In this document: positions 63,902 through 64,000 of the stretch, in pieces
Position numbering within the stretch: the first letter of the stretch is position 1
Layout: every line of letters begins with the position of its first letter
Assembly (NCBI RefSeq): GCF_000265425.1
Contig: NC_018014.1
Location: forward strand, 3,162,001 to 3,226,000
Length of the DNA: 64,000 nt
Direction: 5' to 3'
Source: Terriglobus roseus DSM 18391
GTDB lineage: Bacteria; Acidobacteriota; Terriglobia; Terriglobales; Acidobacteriaceae
Notes under the pieces: generated by a model
The model's input: only the letters and a program-made list of their open reading frames with translations
Databases searched by the model: none
What the model was told of the DNA's origin: nothing
Position numbers and translations under genes: made by a program

Positions 63902-64000
63902 GTGACAAGCCTCTTCGAACTCTTCAAGATCGGCATCGGCCCATCCAGCTCGCACACCGTCGCTCCCATGCGCGCAGCGCTCGCCTTCCTTCGCGGCGTG
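63902..64000 (+). CDS. sdaA: L-serine dehydratase, iron-sulfur type (5' end only)
   Basis: The first 33 codons are visible, from a GTG at 63902. [20 protein letters not shown] is the unmistakable opening of the single-chain or beta-subunit L-serine ammonia-lyase. The usual Gly after SSSHTV is Ala here. The enzyme deaminates serine to pyruvate with a 4Fe-4S cluster. The rest lies beyond the window. Confidence 0.88.
   Translation, partial: MTSLFELFKIGIGPSSSHTVAPMRAALAFLRGV

Overview
The window is a 64 kb piece of a GC-rich bacterial chromosome, most likely from an acidobacterium of the Terriglobia (Terriglobus/Granulicella/Edaphobacter type). This placement is inferred from gene content: a single-chain LptF-LptG permease, a VWFA-type secreted protein, TonB receptors with a carboxypeptidase-like N-terminus, short omega (RpoZ) and Rho, many secreted proteins with Pro/Ala-rich linkers, and palindromic intergenic repeats. 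No rRNA, tRNA, CRISPR array, prophage or insertion sequence was seen.

Layout. 1-2.7 kb: an FtsX-type ABC transporter (ybbP-ybbA) divergent from a lipoprotein-type tesA. 2.7-6.6 kb: a reverse-strand run of a glycosyltransferase, two translationally coupled pyruvoyl-tetrahydropterin-synthase-like genes, folE and truB. 6.6-12.2 kb: a TlpA-type thioredoxin, a ThuA-domain protein, a frameshifted glgX and two cyclophilins. 12.2-17.5 kb: an acyltransferase, mqo, threonine synthase, and a HipA-like kinase overlapping a DUF3037 gene. 17.6-22.3 kb: glgA, rsmA, ruvC with a coupled secreted gene, and a frameshifted acyl-CoA desaturase. 22.4-29.1 kb: a two-component system, fused lptFG, an FKBP and an ABC exporter. 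29.1-32 kb: a DeoR regulator divergent from a NUDIX hydrolase, an SDR and a secreted protein. 32-34.4 kb: groES-groEL under a CIRCE operator. 34.4-38.1 kb: a compositionally different acyltransferase behind a structured leader, and an alcohol dehydrogenase with an SRPBCC partner. 38.3-43.9 kb: a VWFA-type protein, a cobalamin-riboswitch-controlled TonB receptor, threonine aldolase, and a small toxin-tail-like/unknown pair. 43.9-49.8 kb: hemW, a second ABC exporter half, a YXWGXW-repeat protein and lpxB. 49.9-56.7 kb: an M1-type protein lacking its zinc site, a 49-residue secreted peptide, a phospholipase-D-like protein, a secreted kinase-like protein and a third ABC exporter. 56.9-64 kb: a frameshifted cysteine-synthase-like gene divergent from an Lrp regulator, rho, rpoZ, comM, a HEAT-repeat protein, an MmcQ/YjbR protein and the start of L-serine dehydratase.

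Functional themes. Envelope lipid and LPS handling: ybbAP-tesA, lptFG, lpxB, desaturase, ABC exporters. Glycogen: glgX, glgA. Pterin chemistry: folE plus two PTPS-like genes. Protein folding: groESL, two cyclophilins, an FKBP. There is also a set of uncharacterised secreted or kinase-like proteins. Three otherwise normal enzymes (GlgX, desaturase, cysteine synthase) are each broken by what looks like one extra base in a CC or GG doublet, so sequencing error must be excluded before calling them pseudogenes.
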